Assembly (NCBI GenBank): GCA_036503065.1
Contig: DASXXM010000313.1
Span: forward strand, 1 to 33,946
Length of the DNA: 33,946 nucleotides
Source: DATEPR01 sp036503065
Lineage (GTDB): Bacteria > Actinomycetota > Actinomycetes > Mycobacteriales > Pseudonocardiaceae
Direction of reading: 5' to 3'
In this document: positions 16,557-23,962 of the stretch, piece by piece
Numbering within the stretch: the first letter of the stretch is position 1
How the letters are laid out: each line of letters begins with the position of its first letter
Made by a program: the position numbers and the translations under genes
Notes under the pieces: generated by a model
Databases searched by the model: none
Seen by the model: the letters and a program-made list of their open reading frames with translations, nothing else
What the model was told of the DNA's origin: nothing

Positions 16557-16562
16557 GTGGGC

Positions 16563-17308
16563 TCAGCGGTCCATCAGGGCGAAGATGCCCCAGCCGAGAT
16601 ACTCCCGTTGGTACCGCACGTGATCGGCCGGCCCGGTGGCCAGTTCGGCACGCAACTCCTCGGCCAGCTCGTCGTCCGGATTGACGGCCAGCCAACGGCG
16701 GATGTTCAGCCACTGCGGCGCCACGTAGCGATCCCAGCTGTCCTGATCTGCCAACACCATCTCCACCACGTCACAACCCAACTCGCCGAAGAGCTCCACC
16801 AACTCGGGCAACGGCAGAAACTGTCCCTACCGGCGGCGTGGCAGGCCTCGACCGTGGCCTGATCAGGTGGCTCGCGCCGCCAGTACGGCTCGCCGATCAG
16901 CATCAGACCACCTGGCCGCAGGCTCCGACGCAACAGCTCGACCGTGCCGGGCACGCCATCGCCGATCCAGGTCGCGCCGACACACGACGCGATGTCGACG
17001 GGCCCGTCGGCGACATAACCCGCCGCGTCGCCGTGGACGAACGTGACCGCATCGGCGACGCCGAGTTCCAGCGCCCTGGCGCGGGCCGATGCCAGGAACA
17101 CCGTGCTGATGTCCACCCCGGTCCCGGTCACGCCGTGGTCCCGCGCCCACGTGCACAGCAGCTCACCGGAGCCGCAGGCCAGGTCGAGCAGCCGGGTGTC
17201 CGCCGGCAGGCGCAGCGCCGCACCCAGGGTGGCCAGCTTGGCGCTGGTCACCGGATTGTGAATGCGGTGACTGCTCTCCCGGATGACGAAGCTGCGCGCT
17301 AGATCCAC
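16563..17308 (-). pseudogene. SAM-dependent methyltransferase with a frameshift
   Basis: The gene is read in two frames. The first part (17308 to about 16823) has a complete SAM-binding core: LLDLACGSGELLCTWA, GVDISTVFLASARARALELG, FVHGDAAGY and LLRRSLRPGGLMLIGEPYWRREPPD. The second part (about 16820 to 16563) continues in another frame with LPLPELVELFGELGCDVVEMVLADQDSWDRYVAPQW and ends LGWGIFALMDR, which is the normal C-terminus of this family. The frames would join if one base were restored at 16821-16822, so a one-base deletion or a sequencing error is likely. As read, the product would lose the substrate-side C-terminus. The GTG at 17308 is the chosen start; another is at 17317. Confidence 0.8.
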
Positions 17309-17392
17309 AACCAACACTGTACGAGGCCACCACCAGCGATTTTCCGTCTGCGTATAGTGAGCGGCAAGCACCTGTGCGAAAGGAGGGGGACG

Positions 17393-17701
17393 ATGCTGGC
17401 TACGGCGTCGCTGTCCGCCTTCGTTCATCTGGTTTCGGTGCTGCTCGGCCTGTTGCCGGCGCCGACCGGCGCGGCCGGCCTGCTCGGTCTCGCCACGGTC
17501 GCCGTTGCCGGCGTGTTGCTGGTACTGCTGGTCGTCCAGGCCCGTGGTGACCTCGCCGACCTGGCCGGATCCGCGATTCGCGTGCGCGTGACCGCCCTGC
17601 GCGAGCGGTCCCGACACTCCGCACCACTGCGGCTGCGCGATCCCGACGCGGCAGGCCGCCCTCGTCCACGAGCACCAGGGTTCGCCTCCTCGGCCATGTG
17701 A
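17393..17701 (+). CDS. DUF6412-type small membrane protein
   Basis: This 102-residue protein has two hydrophobic stretches (about 8-28 and 32-52), then a basic tail ending RLRDPDAAGRPRPRAPG. I associate that tail with the actinobacterial DUF6412 family, whose genes tend to sit beside a short yidC. An almost ideal ribosome binding site (AAAGGAGGGGG, 17380-17390) precedes the ATG, which sets the start clearly. A -10-like TATAGT is at 17353-17358. The short YidC gene begins 120 bp further on. A role in membrane protein insertion is suggested only by this pairing; the biochemical function is unknown. Confidence 0.78.
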   Translation: MLATASLSAFVHLVSVLLGLLPAPTGAAGLLGLATVAVAGVLLVLLVVQARGDLADLAGSAIRVRVTALRERSRHSAPLRLRDPDAAGRPRPRAPGFASSAM

Positions 17702-17714
17702 CCGTGACATCGGC

Positions 17715-17740
17715 TCGCAGCCGCACGAGCGTGGCTGCGA
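17715..17740 (+). terminator. Possible hairpin between DUF6412 and yidC genes
   Basis: TCGCAGCC at 17715-17722 pairs with GGCTGCGA at 17733-17740 around a 10-nt loop, 13 bp after the DUF6412 stop. It could reduce read-through into the yidC gene. The stem is short and no U-tract follows. Confidence 0.4.
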
Positions 17741-17820
17741 CGGTTCGATGCCATCCGACATTTCCGGTCATGTGGCCGTTTCGCCTGTCCTGACACCCTC
17801 AGACATGCTGGAGCGTCCCT

Positions 17821-18510
17821 GTGTTCACCTTCCTCAACGTGCCGGTTGCCGGCGCGTTTCACCTCATCGTGCCCATCATCGCGGTTCTGCATCCGTTGTT
17901 CGGTGGCGTTTGCGTCGCCGTCGCCGTCGTGCTTTTCACCTGCGCCGTTCGCCTGTTGTTGCTCCCACTCGCGCGTGCCGCCGTGCGTGGTGAGCGGGCG
18001 CGGGCCGTGCTCGCTCCTCGGATCGCCACGCTGCGTGCGCGGCACAAGAACGATCCGCAACGCCTGCAACGGGAAGTGGCCACGCTCCAACAGGAGTCCG
18101 GCCTGTCGATGTTCGCAGGCTGCCTGCCGATGCTCGCGCAGGCACCGTTCTTCACGATCATGTACCGCCTGTTCACGTCCCCGACCGTGGCCGGGCACCC
18201 GAACACGTTGCTGGCCGGCAGCATGTTCGGCGTCCCACTGAACCAGCACCTGCTCGCCACCATGCACGGTCCGGCCGGCTTCGTGTTCCTCGTCCTGCTC
18301 GCCGCGCTCGGCGTGGTGGCTACGCTCTCGATGCGCTGGCAGGCCGCCACGGTGACCGTCGACCCACCGCCCGGCGCCCGCCTGATGCGGTATCTCGCCT
18401 ACTTCCCGCTGTTGGTCGCCGCCATCCTGCCGCTGGTCGGCGGGATCTACCTGCTCACCTCGACGACCTGGACGGTGGTGGAACGGAAACTGCTCCACCG
18501 CCCCGGTTGA
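17821..18510 (+). CDS. YidC/Oxa1-family membrane insertase, short paralogue
   Basis: This 229-residue insertase belongs to the YidC/Oxa1/Alb3 family, which helps proteins enter and fold in the membrane. The conserved groove Arg is seen as Arg44 in FTCAVRLLLLPLAR, at the start of the core. A charged cytosolic hairpin follows (about 55-95, RARHKNDPQRLQREVATLQQ), then the LPMLAQAPFFTIMYRLF segment (102-118) and three more spans to about 217. It lacks the Lys-rich tail of housekeeping YidC and the large periplasmic domain of Gram-negative YidC. It is therefore probably a specialised second copy. The GTG start has GGAG 7 nt upstream. Confidence 0.9.
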   Translation: MFTFLNVPVAGAFHLIVPIIAVLHPLFGGVCVAVAVVLFTCAVRLLLLPLARAAVRGERARAVLAPRIATLRARHKNDPQRLQREVATLQQESGLSMFAGCLPMLAQAPFFTIMYRLFTSPTVAGHPNTLLAGSMFGVPLNQHLLATMHGPAGFVFLVLLAALGVVATLSMRWQAATVTVDPPPGARLMRYLAYFPLLVAAILPLVGGIYLLTSTTWTVVERKLLHRPG

Positions 18511-18541
18511 GCGCCGCGCGCCGGTCTGCCAGAGTGCGCTG

Positions 18542-19399
18542 GTGACGCATACCGAGAAGTCGTATGGGGCCGACGCGTGGGAGGGCTCCGCAGGCGAGCA
18601 CCGGATCAGGCATGCCGATCTGATCGAGGCCCAGGTGCGTCGGCAGAACGAGCGGTTTCGGGCCGTCGCGGCGGTCGGCGCCCGCGATCGCGTGCTCGAC
18701 ATCGGCTGCGGCACGGGGGAGTCCACACGGGACGCTGCCCGTGCCGCCGTCGATGGCAACGTGGTGGGCGTCGACCTGTCGTCGGCGATGCTGGCGTTGG
18801 CACGTCGGCTGAGCGAGGAACAGGGCCTGCGCAACGTCAGTTTCGTGCGGGCCGACGCCAGGACACACGAGTTCCCGGCGGCGTCGTTCGACCTGTGCGT
18901 CAGCCGGTTCGGGTCGATGTTCTTCGACGATCCGGTGGCCGCGTTCACCAACATCGGCCGCGCGCTGCGGCCCGGCGCGCGACTGGTGCTGCTGGTCTGG
19001 CAGGACCGCGACCACAATGAGTGGTCCACCGCGATCCGCTCGGCACTCGGCGCGCCGGTGCCGGCGCCGGCACTGACCGGGCCCAATCCGTTCTCGCTGG
19101 CCGATCCTGTTGTCGCGGAAGGCATTCTCACCGAGGCCGGCTTCGCCGATTTCGCCACCGTCGACGTGCGCGAGCCCGTTTTCTACGGCCGGAACAGCGA
19201 AATCGCCTTCGACTTCGCGCTCGGCTTCCACAGCACCAGCGATCTCCTCGCCGGACTCGACGCGCCGACGACCGAGTCCGCGCTCGAACGGCTCCGCGCC
19301 ACGCTCGCCGCACACGACACCGGCGACGGCGTGTGCTTCGACTCGCGGGCCTGGATCATCACGGCGCGACGGTCCCTTGCCCTTGACACAGCGGGATAG
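18542..19399 (+). CDS. Class I SAM-dependent methyltransferase
   Basis: This 285-residue protein has a canonical Rossmann methyltransferase domain: VLDIGCGTGESTRDAA at 51-66, VVGVDLSSAMLALARRL, FVRADARTHEFPAASFDLCVSRFGSMFFDDP and the post-motif strand ALRPGARLVLLVWQD. The C-terminal third (TEAGFADFATVDVREPVFYG) resembles UbiE-like or small-molecule methyltransferases of antibiotic and lipid metabolism. The substrate is unknown. The GTG start at 18542 follows a CAGAGT -10-like hexamer (18530-18535) by 6 nt, so the message may be leaderless; no ribosome binding site is seen. It starts 31 bp after the yidC stop and could be a separate unit. Confidence 0.88.
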   Translation: MTHTEKSYGADAWEGSAGEHRIRHADLIEAQVRRQNERFRAVAAVGARDRVLDIGCGTGESTRDAARAAVDGNVVGVDLSSAMLALARRLSEEQGLRNVSFVRADARTHEFPAASFDLCVSRFGSMFFDDPVAAFTNIGRALRPGARLVLLVWQDRDHNEWSTAIRSALGAPVPAPALTGPNPFSLADPVVAEGILTEAGFADFATVDVREPVFYGRNSEIAFDFALGFHSTSDLLAGLDAPTTESALERLRATLAAHDTGDGVCFDSRAWIITARRSLALDTAG

Positions 19400-19409
19400 C
19401 ATCGCCTCC

Positions 19410-20591
19410 GTGCGTGCGCGGCCGACCCTGGTCATCATCGTGGTAGGCGCGTTCGTTGTGTCCGCATGTGGGAGTTCTGACCGGATCAGCGGCATCGCGA
19501 TCGCGCCCAACACGTCGTCCATCGGGATCGCCGCGACCTACGCGCCACCGACCACCACGGCCGCGCCGAGCACCACCACGAAGGCGCCGACCGCCGCGCC
19601 GCCACCCGCTGCGCTGCCGTCGGCCGGCAACCCGAACGGCCACGCGGCGGTGCCGGCCGAGGGCCAACCCGTGGACACCTCGCATCCGACCACGGTCGTC
19701 GGCACCGGCACGGCGGCCAGTTGCACGTCGTCGGCCGTTGTCGCGGCGGTCGCCACGGGCGGTGTGATCACCTTCTCCTGCGGCCCGGCCCCGGTGACGA
19801 TCGTCATGACGGCCACCGCCAAGGTCCGCAACGGCAGTGCGAGCGTGGTCATCGACGGCGGGGGCAGGGTGACGCTCAGCGGCAGCGGCACCCGGCGAAT
19901 CCTGTACCAGGACACGTGTGACCCAGCGCAGGGAACGTCCACATCGGACTGCAACAACCAGAACCAGCCACGGCTGACCGTGCAGAACGTGACCTTTGCC
20001 GACGGCAACGCCACCGGCCAGGACACCGAGGACGGCGGTGGCGGCGGCGCCGTCTTCGCGCGCGGCGGCCGGCTCGCGGTGATCAACTCACGGTTCCTGC
20101 GCAACCGCTGCGACGCCACCGGTCCGGATCTCGGCGGCGCGGCGGTCCGCGCGCTGAGCGAGTACAACGGCCAGCCGGTCTACGTCGTGAGCAGCACGTT
20201 CGACGGCGGCATCTGCGCCAACGGCGGCGCGCTGAGCAGCATCGGTGTGTCCTGGGTGGTGCTCAACAGCGTGCTCACCGACGGCCAGGCGATCGGCCAC
20301 GGCGCGAACCCACCGTCGCCCGGCACACCCGGCGGCGGCAGCGGCGGCGCGATCTATACCGACGGCAACCAGTACACCGTGCGGATTGCCGGCTGCGTCA
20401 TCCAGAACAACCACGCCAACGAGGGCGGCGGCGCGGTGTTCTTCGTCAGCAACGACAAGACCGGCACGATGAGCATCGACAGCTCGACCCTGACAAACAA
20501 TGTCAGCGCCAGTTTCGAGACGGCCGGCTTCCCCGGCATCTTCTTCCTCGGCGCGCACAATCCGACGGTGACATCGTCCACACTGCATTGA
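19410..20591 (+). CDS. Surface lipoprotein with right-handed beta-helix fold
   Basis: This 393-residue protein has a lipoprotein signal peptide with lipobox VSAC (Cys20). A Thr/Pro/Ala-rich linker (about 45-75) should carry the rest through the cell wall. From about 110 onward, Gly/Asn/Thr-rich repeats recur: GGAVFARGGRLAVINSRFLRN, GGALSSIGVSWVVLNSVLTDG, GGAIYTDGNQYTVRIAGCVIQNN and GGAVFFVSNDKTGTMSIDSSTLTNN. These match rungs of a parallel beta-helix of the pectate-lyase or polymorphic-outer-membrane-protein kind. No catalytic Asp/Arg set can be named, so binding or adhesion is as likely as polysaccharide cleavage. Several Cys pairs may form disulfides. The GTG at 19410 follows TAGCAT (19397-19402) by 7 nt, suggesting a leaderless transcript. 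Confidence 0.78.
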   Translation: MRARPTLVIIVVGAFVVSACGSSDRISGIAIAPNTSSIGIAATYAPPTTTAAPSTTTKAPTAAPPPAALPSAGNPNGHAAVPAEGQPVDTSHPTTVVGTGTAASCTSSAVVAAVATGGVITFSCGPAPVTIVMTATAKVRNGSASVVIDGGGRVTLSGSGTRRILYQDTCDPAQGTSTSDCNNQNQPRLTVQNVTFADGNATGQDTEDGGGGGAVFARGGRLAVINSRFLRNRCDATGPDLGGAAVRALSEYNGQPVYVVSSTFDGGICANGGALSSIGVSWVVLNSVLTDGQAIGHGANPPSPGTPGGGSGGAIYTDGNQYTVRIAGCVIQNNHANEGGGAVFFVSNDKTGTMSIDSSTLTNNVSASFETAGFPGIFFLGAHNPTVTSSTLH

Positions 20592-20626
20592 GCCCACACC
20601 GCATTGATCGCCGGTAGGCTGCCGCC

Positions 20627-21574
20627 ATGGCGTACGAGATGGATCCGGAAACAGCAGCCGTTCTTACGGAGTTCGAGCAGCGATTCGCGGACGCGCCGGT
20701 GCCCGCGCGAGGCGACTGGAAGACGCTGCGGGACAACGGCAACGCCAACCAGGAGTACCTGGCCACCCTCGTGCCGCCCGCGCCGGACGTCCGGTCGACG
20801 TCATTCTTCACCACGGCCGACGACGGCGCGTCGATCGAACTGCGCTGGTACACGAAGGACGACGCCAATCCCGGTGCCGCCGTTGTCCACCTGCACGGCG
20901 GTGGCCTCGTTATCGCCAACCTGGATCTGTACGGACCGTGGGTTTCCTGGTATGTCACGATGACCGGAGTGCCGTTCCTGGCCGTCGAATACCGACTGGC
21001 GCCGGAGGCCACCGGCACCACGCCCGCAGAGGACGCCTTCGCCGGTCTCACCTGGCTGATCGAGCACGCGCCGCAACTGGGCGTCGATCCGAGCCGGGTC
21101 GCGATCATGGGGGACAGCGCCGGTGGCGGCATCGCGGCAGGCGCGGCGATCCTCGCCCGGGATCGACAGGTGCCGTTGGCTCGACAGATCCTGGTGTATC
21201 CGATGCTCGACGACCGCGAGCCGGCACCGCAGTCCGCGATCGAGCCGTTCCTCACCTGGACCTACGACAACAACCACACCGGCTGGCACGCCCTGCTGGG
21301 CGAGGACACCGGCGGCGCGAACGTCTCGCCGATCGCGGCACCGGCGCGCCTGACGGACTTCGCCGGACTCGCCCCCACCTACGTCGACGTGGGCGACCTC
21401 GACATCTTCCGTGACGAGGACATCGCATACGCGCAGCGACTGGCTATCGCGGGCGTCCCGGTCGAACTGCACGTCTACCCGGGCGCCCCGCACGGCTTCG
21501 AACGTTTCGCGCCGCATTCGGCGCTCGCCGGAAGAGCCATGGCCGAGCGCACGCGGGTGCTGCGTGCGCTGTGA
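20627..21574 (+). CDS. Alpha/beta hydrolase, HSL-type esterase
   Basis: This 315-residue enzyme belongs to the hormone-sensitive-lipase family of carboxylesterases. It shows the oxyanion-hole HGGG at 90-93, the nucleophile elbow GDSAGGG at 162-168 with Ser164, the probable Asp259 in VGDLDIFRDED and His289 in APHGFE. A cap is formed by the first 60 residues. Such enzymes cleave short-chain esters; the natural substrate is unknown. There is no signal peptide, so it is cytosolic. The ATG at 20627 lies 6 nt after TAGGCT (20615-20620), again consistent with a leaderless message, and no ribosome binding site is present. Confidence 0.92.
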   Translation: MAYEMDPETAAVLTEFEQRFADAPVPARGDWKTLRDNGNANQEYLATLVPPAPDVRSTSFFTTADDGASIELRWYTKDDANPGAAVVHLHGGGLVIANLDLYGPWVSWYVTMTGVPFLAVEYRLAPEATGTTPAEDAFAGLTWLIEHAPQLGVDPSRVAIMGDSAGGGIAAGAAILARDRQVPLARQILVYPMLDDREPAPQSAIEPFLTWTYDNNHTGWHALLGEDTGGANVSPIAAPARLTDFAGLAPTYVDVGDLDIFRDEDIAYAQRLAIAGVPVELHVYPGAPHGFERFAPHSALAGRAMAERTRVLRAL

Positions 21575-21604
21575 GCGTCACACCCCGGCTCTAGTCTCGG
21601 GGTC

Positions 21605-22813
21605 GTGCTGACCACGCTGGCCGTCGAGAACTACCGGTCGCTGCGGCATCTCGTGCTGCGGTTGCGACAGTTGACCCTGGTGACCGGCGCGAACGGCAGC
21701 GGCAAGTCCAGCCTGTACCGGGCGCTGCGCCTGCTCGCCGAGGCATCCCGCAACGGGGCGGTGGCCGCGCTGGCGTACGAGGGCGGCCTGCCGTCGACGC
21801 TGTGGGCCGGGCCGGAAACGGTGGGCCGCGCGGTCCGGGAGGGTCGCCATCCCGTGCAGGGCACGGTGCGCACGAAGTCGGTGGCGCTGCGGTTGGGATT
21901 CGGCGGCGACGACTTCGGCTACGCCATCGATTTCGGCCTGCCGGTGCCGGGCGATACCGAGTTCAACCTGGACCCGCAGATCAAGCGGGAGTGCGTCTGG
22001 ACCGGGCCGGTGTTGCAGCCGGCCACGCTGCTCGCCGACCGGCACAACGGCATCGTCCGGACCCGCGACGAGCACGGGAAATGGCTGCCCGACACGCATC
22101 CCATCGGCCTGGCCGACAGCATGGTGAGCGAGTTCGCCAATCCCCGGTTCGCCCCGGAGTTGGTGGTGCTGCGGGAACGGGTCCGGTCGTGGCGCTTCTA
22201 CGACCAGTTCCGCACCGACGCGCACGCACCGGCCAGGGCCGGCCGGATCGGCACCAGGACACCGGCGCTGGCCAACGACGGCGCCGACCTGGCCGCCGCG
22301 CTGCAGACGATCCGCGAGATCGGCGACGGCGACGCCCTGGACAAGGCCGTCGACCAGGCGTTTCCCGGCTCCAGGGTGGCGATCGCCAACCAGGACGGCC
22401 GGTTCGCCGTGCGGTTCCGGCAGCACGGCCTGCTACGGCCGCTGGACGCGGCCGAACTGTCCGACGGCACGTTGCGCTACCTGCTGTGGGTGGCCGCGCT
22501 GCTCACCCCGCGGCCGCCGGAACTGTTGGTGCTCAACGAACCGGAGACCAGCCTGCACCCGGATCTGCTGCCACCGCTGGCCGCGCTGATCACGACCGCC
22601 GCCGCGCACATCCAACTCGTAGTGGTGTCGCACTCGCAGGTGCTGATCCGGTCGCTCCTCGCGGCGGCGGACGAACACGGCGACGACCTCGGTTCCGACG
22701 ACCTCAGCGCCGTCGACCTCGGTGCCGTCGAACTCACCAAGCAGTTCGGCGAAACCACCGTCGTCGGCCAGGGCAGACTGGACGAACCGTCCTGGCACTG
22801 GCCGACGCGGTAG
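21605..22813 (+). CDS. AAA-family ATPase (RecF/OLD-like, AAA_21)
   Basis: This 402-residue ABC-type ATPase resembles the RecF/SMC/OLD group. It opens with LAVENYRSLRHLVLRL, the usual first strand of such proteins, followed by Walker A GANGSGKSS at 28-36. The central 240 residues are the lobe insertion. The ABC signature is LSDGTLRYL (285-293), Walker B is LLVLNEPETSLHPDLL (307-322), and the switch His is 343 in VVVSHSQVL. There is no TOPRIM nuclease domain, so it is not a complete OLD protein, and no partner nuclease is next to it. The role is unknown; members act in DNA repair or phage defence. The GTG at 21605 follows TAGTCT (21592-21597) by 7 nt. Confidence 0.85.
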   Translation: MLTTLAVENYRSLRHLVLRLRQLTLVTGANGSGKSSLYRALRLLAEASRNGAVAALAYEGGLPSTLWAGPETVGRAVREGRHPVQGTVRTKSVALRLGFGGDDFGYAIDFGLPVPGDTEFNLDPQIKRECVWTGPVLQPATLLADRHNGIVRTRDEHGKWLPDTHPIGLADSMVSEFANPRFAPELVVLRERVRSWRFYDQFRTDAHAPARAGRIGTRTPALANDGADLAAALQTIREIGDGDALDKAVDQAFPGSRVAIANQDGRFAVRFRQHGLLRPLDAAELSDGTLRYLLWVAALLTPRPPELLVLNEPETSLHPDLLPPLAALITTAAAHIQLVVVSHSQVLIRSLLAAADEHGDDLGSDDLSAVDLGAVELTKQFGETTVVGQGRLDEPSWHWPTR

Positions 22814-22837
22814 CACTGTCCGATATGGACTCAGGCA

Positions 22838-23335
22838 TCACCCGATCGGGTTGAGCTCGGCCAGCAGCTGCCGGCCCAGTTCCGCGTTGCGCGGCTGGCT
22901 GAGCACGTCGTAGCGGCGCGCGACCAACTGGCTGTGCGACGTGAAGTCGCGGCGCCCCTTGCTGGCGCGGTAGCCGAGCGCGGAGGACGCCAGTCCGAAA
23001 AGGACGCCGAACACCAGGCCGAGCACTATCGGCGCCACGCCGGCCGCGGGCGTGAAGATGGTCAGCAGCAGCCCGACGAACAAACCGAACCAGGCGCCAC
23101 TCACCGCGCCCCTGCTCAGCACCCGACTCCACGTCAGCCGGGCATCCACCCGTTCGACCAGCATCGGCTCGATGCCAACGATGGTCACGTCCTGCACCGG
23201 GAAGTTGTTGTCCGCCAAGTGGTCGACGGCCCGCTGGGCCTGCTCGTAGGTGTCGTAGGAACCGATCGGCCAGCCGCTGGGCAGCGTGGGCAACCCGGTC
23301 ATCCTGCCGGCGTTCGGTGCGAATGCGGTGGTCAT
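22838..23335 (-). CDS. General stress protein 17M-like membrane protein
   Basis: This 165-residue protein begins with a GSP17M-like domain (about 22-75: GWPIGSYDTYEQAQRAVDHLADNNFPVQDVTIVGIEPMLVERV). It continues with a Gly-rich membrane hairpin (about 75-122: GAVSGAWFGLFVGLLLTIF and PIVLGLVFGVLFGLASSALGY) and a basic tail. In Bacillus the domain family belongs to the general stress regulon; in actinomycetes the gene is often a single-copy neighbour of transport genes. GGGAGGG precedes the start by about 8 nt. I saw no clear alternative-sigma promoter. The gene converges with the AAA ATPase gene across 24 bp; a palindrome ACCCGATCGGGT overlaps its stop. Confidence 0.82.
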   Translation of the reverse strand: MTTAFAPNAGRMTGLPTLPSGWPIGSYDTYEQAQRAVDHLADNNFPVQDVTIVGIEPMLVERVDARLTWSRVLSRGAVSGAWFGLFVGLLLTIFTPAAGVAPIVLGLVFGVLFGLASSALGYRASKGRRDFTSHSQLVARRYDVLSQPRNAELGRQLLAELNPIG

Positions 23336-23866
23336 TGTGGCCCTCCCTGTGGTGCTCCTACTCGACCTAACGCACCGCGCCGGGCGAACGGTGCCCGTTG
23401 CCGGAAGCCCACAGCTGACTATCAGCCGGCTCTCAGGATGGCTGATCGGACCGGCGCGCGCCGGGACTCACGGCACACATCAGCCAGCTCCGGGGGCGGC
23501 CGATCGGGCGGATACCCGCTGGGTCACGCGGCGGCGGCTGCCAGGTTCGAGCGGGTGGTCGCCCCGTTCCTGGAGGTTCGGGGGCGGTCCTTCCGTTTCG
23601 GGCTGCTGGGTTCGTGGCGGTCGTCTCCGTTCCGGGGTCGCGGGGGCAGGGCTGGTCGCGAGCGGGGGCTGCTCTTTCATCGCTGAACGAACGGGACCGG
23701 GTGATTTGATCCCGGATTCGATGATGATCACCTGGTCGAGTGATTTGGTGGTCGCGCCGGATCGTCGGACCGGGGCGCTGCCGCGACCGGAGTTCGGCGG
23801 CGAGTATGACCAGCAGTGACCTGGCCTGATTGGCTACGACCCAGCATACCGCCGGGCTGCGCCGGC
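23336..23866. other. Long intergenic region, no supported gene
   Basis: These 531 bp lie between the divergent stress protein and MocR genes. Several frames stay open by chance, but none combines a start, a ribosome binding site and the usual codon bias. The heptamer ATCAGCC recurs at 23421-23427, at 23440-23446 (inverted) and near 23479. Part of the region (about 23690-23860) is poorer in GC and may be decayed DNA; I recognise no gene in its translations. Confidence 0.4.
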
Positions 23867-23896
23867 CCGACGAACGTCACCCCCGACGAACGTCAC
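23867..23896 (+). repeat. Tandem 14-bp direct repeat upstream of the mocR gene
   Basis: CCGACGAACGTCAC occurs at 23867-23880 and 23883-23896, a 16-bp period, 67-96 bp before the MocR start. MocR regulators are known to recognise direct repeats near their own and their target promoters, so this may be the regulator's site. Confidence 0.5.
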
Positions 23897-23962
23897 CGTC
23901 GTGATGCGGTCCGTTGGCACAGCGGTGGCCGAGAATCGGTCCTCTTGGTAACGTCCAGTCCG

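Noticed and set aside
22839..22851. Palindrome ACCCGATCGGGT at the stress protein stop as a terminator
   Set aside because: It has no loop and overlaps coding sequence; base composition alone could produce it.
23480..23819. Possible transposase or small gene remnants in the gap before mocR
   Set aside because: Translations in all frames gave no recognisable motif, and no terminal inverted repeats or target duplication were seen.
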